Shown here: positions 61,492 to 64,000 of the stretch, piece after piece
How the letters are laid out: the number at the start of each line of letters is the position of its first letter
Numbering within the stretch: position 1 is the stretch's first letter
Position numbers and translations under genes: made by a program
Assembly (NCBI GenBank): GCA_036490475.1
Contig: DASXDT010000005.1
Location: 620,001-684,000, forward strand
Direction: 5' to 3'
Origin: Candidatus Tumulicola sp.
Lineage (GTDB): Bacteria > Vulcanimicrobiota > Vulcanimicrobiia > Vulcanimicrobiales > Vulcanimicrobiaceae
DNA: 64,000 bases
Notes under the pieces: generated by a model
What the model saw: only the letters and a program-made list of their open reading frames with translations
Told to the model about the DNA's origin: nothing
Database searches by the model: none

Positions 61492-63611
61492 ACCAACGCT
61501 GGGCGCGGGCGATGACGCTCGCCGCATCGCTGGCCGTCGTTCCGTGCGCGGGACGCGCGGCCGACGTTCCCGCGCTGCTCGCTCCGCCTGGCCCGTTTCC
61601 TGCGATCGCAGCGCAGGCTCCGACGATCGAAACGGTCGCGCCCGGCGTCATATACGCAGAATATCTGCTGCAAACGGCGGCCGGCCCGCTCGCGATTCAC
61701 GTCGTGTCGATCGACTCGCGTCGCAGCGACGTTCGAGTGGCCGAAGTGCAAGCGCGCGACGCCTTAGAGTCGCACGGCGAAACCGTCGGATCGATGTCGA
61801 AACGCACGGGTGCCGTCGCTGGCATTAACGGCGATTATTTCGACATCGGAAATACGTACCGGCCGACCAACGTGGTCGTGCGCGACGGGGCGTTGCTGTC
61901 GATGCCGCGCAAACGCTACGCGCTGGCGATCGAACGCAACGGAAGTCCGCAAATCGTCGAGTTCACGTTCACCGGAACGGTGACGGTGGGCTCTAGCCAG
62001 CTTCCGCTCGCGTCGGTTAACGAGTTGCCCGTTCCGGGGGGTGGTGCGGGATTGCTCACGCCCGAATTCGGCGCGGTTCCGCCCGAAGATAATCTCACGC
62101 TCGTCGCCCTGTCGCCGCTATCCGGCGGGGCCTCTCCGTCGCAGTTTCGCGTTCTGTCGGTGGCCGACAATCTCAATCGCCAACCCGCCGGCTACTACTT
62201 AGCGGTCGGTGCCAACGCGTATGGATCGTTCGATCTACCGTCCGCCGGCGACACCGCGACGGTCGACGGAGATCTGTCGCCGTTCGGCATCAAGTCCCTG
62301 ATAACGGCAATCGGAGGCGGCCCGTTGATTCTGCATCAAGGACAGTGGTACGACGATCCGGACGGTCCGCGCGGCGGCGAATACGACAAGCGCATTCCGA
62401 GTTCGGGCGCGGCCGTCACGCCCGACGGACGGCTGCTGTTGATCGAAGTCGACGGCCGGCATCCAGCGTCGAGCGTTGGCCTCACGCGTCGCGAATTTGC
62501 GGCGCTGATGCGCGGACTCGGCGCATCCGAAGGGTTGGCGTTCGATGGAGGCGGCTCGTCGACCGAAGTAGTGCGGCGGCTCGGCGACGTGCAAGCCGAA
62601 GTCGTTAATACACCATCGGACGGCATCGAACGACCGGTCGGAAACGGATTGTTCGTGTACAGCACCGATCCGGTCGGGCCGGCGGTACGAATCGTCGCGC
62701 GGCCGGGCATCGTGCGCGCGTTGCCGGGAGCACAGGTGGCGTTGCGTATCGCATCCGTCGACGCTGCCAATCACGTGGCTGGTTCGCCCAACACGGCGAC
62801 TGCGACGGTCGATCCGCCGGCGCTCGGACGAATAGACCGAGGACGCTTCGTCGCGGCACGTGCCGGCCACGGACGGATCGTGCTTCGCGATGGCGCGCTT
62901 CACGGCGAAGTGCCGGTAGAGGTGTGGGGCGCTGCGAGCGCCGTCACGATTCTGCCACGCATCGCCAACGTCGATCGCGGCGAATCGATCGATCTGTCGG
63001 CGGTCGCGGTCGACGCCCGCGGCTACGCCCTGGCGGCTCCGGCGGCGCTGCATTGGTCGGCAACGTCGGGCCGCGTCGATTCGCTCGGCCGTTTCGTCGC
63101 CGGCACCGGCAACGCTGACGTATCGGTCGAAATCGGCGGCGTCAAGACGATGGCACGGGTCACCGTCGGTTCTCACGGGGTCGACCTCGGCTTCGCGCAG
63201 CGCGCGCGGTTTATGACGATTCCGCACGGCGGACCCGGCAGTCTCACGCGTGGGCCGTGCGCGACGTGCGTCGCGCTCGATTACACGTTCGGCCCAGGCG
63301 AACGTGCCGCATACGCCACGGCCGGTGCGGCGTTGCCGCCCGGATCGATCGGCTTATCGTTCGACGTTCTCGACGACGGCAGCGGCGGCCGCGTACGAGT
63401 CGCCGTGCGCAACTCGATCAACGAAACGAGTCTGCTCGACGCCACGCCGCTCGGATCGCCCGGCTGGCGCAGGGTCGTCGTCCGATTCGGCACCGACAGC
63501 GTCGCCCCGACGCAGCTCGTCGCCATCTACGTGCTGCCGCCGAAAGGCCTGCAGCTCGCTTCCGGTCGAATCGTCCTGCGCAACGTCCGCGCTATCGTCG
63601 CTGGACAGTAA
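61488..63611 (+). CDS. Phosphodiester glycosidase family protein (NAGPA/DUF2233)
   Basis: The 707-residue protein has an export signal (residues 1-24) and a phosphodiester glycosidase domain over about 70-430, with the signature blocks GINGDYFD, GGGPLILHQGQWYDDP and AFDGGGSSTEVV. Such domains hydrolyse GlcNAc-1-phosphodiester linkages or related sugars. The C-terminal ~270 residues are beta-sandwich-like and probably bind carbohydrate or cell wall. GTG at 61488 overlaps the YncE-like stop (GTGA). Confidence 0.85.
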   Translation: MNQRWARAMTLAASLAVVPCAGRAADVPALLAPPGPFPAIAAQAPTIETVAPGVIYAEYLLQTAAGPLAIHVVSIDSRRSDVRVAEVQARDALESHGETVGSMSKRTGAVAGINGDYFDIGNTYRPTNVVVRDGALLSMPRKRYALAIERNGSPQIVEFTFTGTVTVGSSQLPLASVNELPVPGGGAGLLTPEFGAVPPEDNLTLVALSPLSGGASPSQFRVLSVADNLNRQPAGYYLAVGANAYGSFDLPSAGDTATVDGDLSPFGIKSLITAIGGGPLILHQGQWYDDPDGPRGGEYDKRIPSSGAAVTPDGRLLLIEVDGRHPASSVGLTRREFAALMRGLGASEGLAFDGGGSSTEVVRRLGDVQAEVVNTPSDGIERPVGNGLFVYSTDPVGPAVRIVARPGIVRALPGAQVALRIASVDAANHVAGSPNTATATVDPPALGRIDRGRFVAARAGHGRIVLRDGALHGEVPVEVWGAASAVTILPRIANVDRGESIDLSAVAVDARGYALAAPAALHWSATSGRVDSLGRFVAGTGNADVSVEIGGVKTMARVTVGSHGVDLGFAQRARFMTIPHGGPGSLTRGPCATCVALDYTFGPGERAAYATAGAALPPGSIGLSFDVLDDGSGGRVRVAVRNSINETSLLDATPLGSPGWRRVVVRFGTDSVAPTQLVAIYVLPPKGLQLASGRIVLRNVRAIVAGQ

Positions 63612-63620
63612 GGATATCTC

Positions 63621-64000
63621 GTGGAATTTGAAACGGCCGCGGGCCGCGCGCTGGATACTGCGGTCGCGCGCGGTGCGGAATATGCCGACACGCGCTTCGA
63701 GGTCGATCGCGCCGAACGTATCGAGGTGCGCAACGGCGTCGTCGCGACGCTGTCCGACGCGACCAGCACCGGAATGGGCGTGCGCGCGCTACTCGATGGC
63801 TCGTGGGGGTTTGCGGCAACGTCGGATTTGACCGACGCGGGTATCGACGCGGCGGCCGCACGCGCGGTCGACGTCGCTCGAGCCGGCGCCGCCATCGCGC
63901 GACGTCGCGTCGGAGCGGCACCCACTCGCGCGTACCAAGATACGTTCGAAGCCCGCATCGAGCGCGACCCACAAGACGTTCCGCTGGGCGAACGCGTGGC
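63621..64000 (+). CDS. TldD/PmbA-family protein, N-terminal part
   Basis: The frame from GTG at 63621, with AAGGAT a few bases upstream, is open to the window edge. The visible ~126 residues match the TldD/PmbA N-terminal half: AVARGAEYADTRFEVDRAERIEVRNG and the GMGVRALLDGSWGFAATSDL block (AEYADTRFE; SWGFAATSDL). TldD and TldE/PmbA form a protease that trims peptides such as modified natural products and CcdA. The metal-binding motif lies beyond the window. Confidence 0.85.
   Translation, partial: MEFETAAGRALDTAVARGAEYADTRFEVDRAERIEVRNGVVATLSDATSTGMGVRALLDGSWGFAATSDLTDAGIDAAAARAVDVARAGAAIARRRVGAAPTRAYQDTFEARIERDPQDVPLGERV

Overview
The window is a high-GC chromosomal segment from a Gram-negative (diderm) bacterium. 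A TolC-type outer-membrane channel with its periplasmic adaptor, a secreted beta-barrel protein with a copper-amine-oxidase-N domain, many lipoproteins and housekeeping genes (uvrC, mutS, mutL, miaA, miaB, der, plsY, efp, dapF, fumC, ssrA, tRNA-Pro) are all present. No phage, insertion sequence or CRISPR array was seen. The combination of high GC, very tight gene packing with many GTG starts, secreted domain-plus-barrel proteins and a group 1h-like hydrogenase would fit Eremiobacterota (WPS-2), but that placement is an inference and is not proven by the sequence.

Layout. 1-733 has no gene I can support. 734-3106 encodes a beta-propeller lipoprotein (-) and a pair of secreted or lipidated unknown proteins (+). 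3113-3544 contains a tmRNA gene (ssrA, minus strand) with an extended -10 promoter, a shared terminator and a 14-residue tag ending in YALAA. 3575-7110 (-) holds a holin-4-like membrane protein, uvrC, a DedA protein, a stand-alone Clp N-domain protein and tRNA-Pro(CGG). 7197-8577 (+) holds two tandem TrkA-type K+ regulators.

8555-23738 is the metabolic centre: a complete [NiFe]-hydrogenase island. One tightly overlapping 15-gene minus-strand unit runs small subunit, large subunit, NifU-like, DUF5947-like, a 71-aa unknown, DUF6084-like, a 319-aa unknown, maturation protease, a 37-aa membrane peptide, hypC, hypD, hypE, tandem-SIS, a glutaredoxin-like protein and hypF. A divergent plus-strand unit carries hypA, hypB (with a C-terminal polyhistidine tail) and a nickel permease. 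The small subunit has Asp where most hydrogenases have the second Cys of the proximal cluster motif, and the large-subunit motifs and accessory set match the actinobacterial-type group 1h enzymes, known for oxygen-tolerant, high-affinity H2 oxidation. Together these genes would make and mature an enzyme able to use trace H2; that physiological role is inferred.

23694-33261 (-) is a repair and RNA-modification block: miaB, a GH18-like lipoprotein, mutS, mutL, miaA, dapF and a radical SAM protein. 33340-40859 (+) runs der, plsY, efp, a CHASE2 adenylate/guanylate cyclase, a TauE/SafE permease, an MFS exporter and a HAF-repeat secreted protein. 40870-49174 mixes fumC, a GNAT, a SprT-like protein, a TPR protein, a small membrane protein, a HMGL-family synthase, a type II NADH dehydrogenase, an M50 protease and a GT87-like membrane protein. 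49112-55321 (-) has two orphan peptide-binding lipoproteins, TolC and an RND-type adaptor. 55472-64000 (+, except one gene) carries a fluoroacetyl-CoA-thioesterase-like protein, the domain-plus-barrel protein, a secreted unknown (-), and a coupled set of a nitrilase-like hydrolase, a DUF4337-like protein, a YncE-like propeller, a phosphodiester glycosidase and the start of a TldD/PmbA protein.

Genes are extremely compact: 13 neighbouring pairs overlap by the 4-nt GTGA/ATGA arrangement, and four others use a stop-C-GTG junction, so translational coupling is probably widespread.
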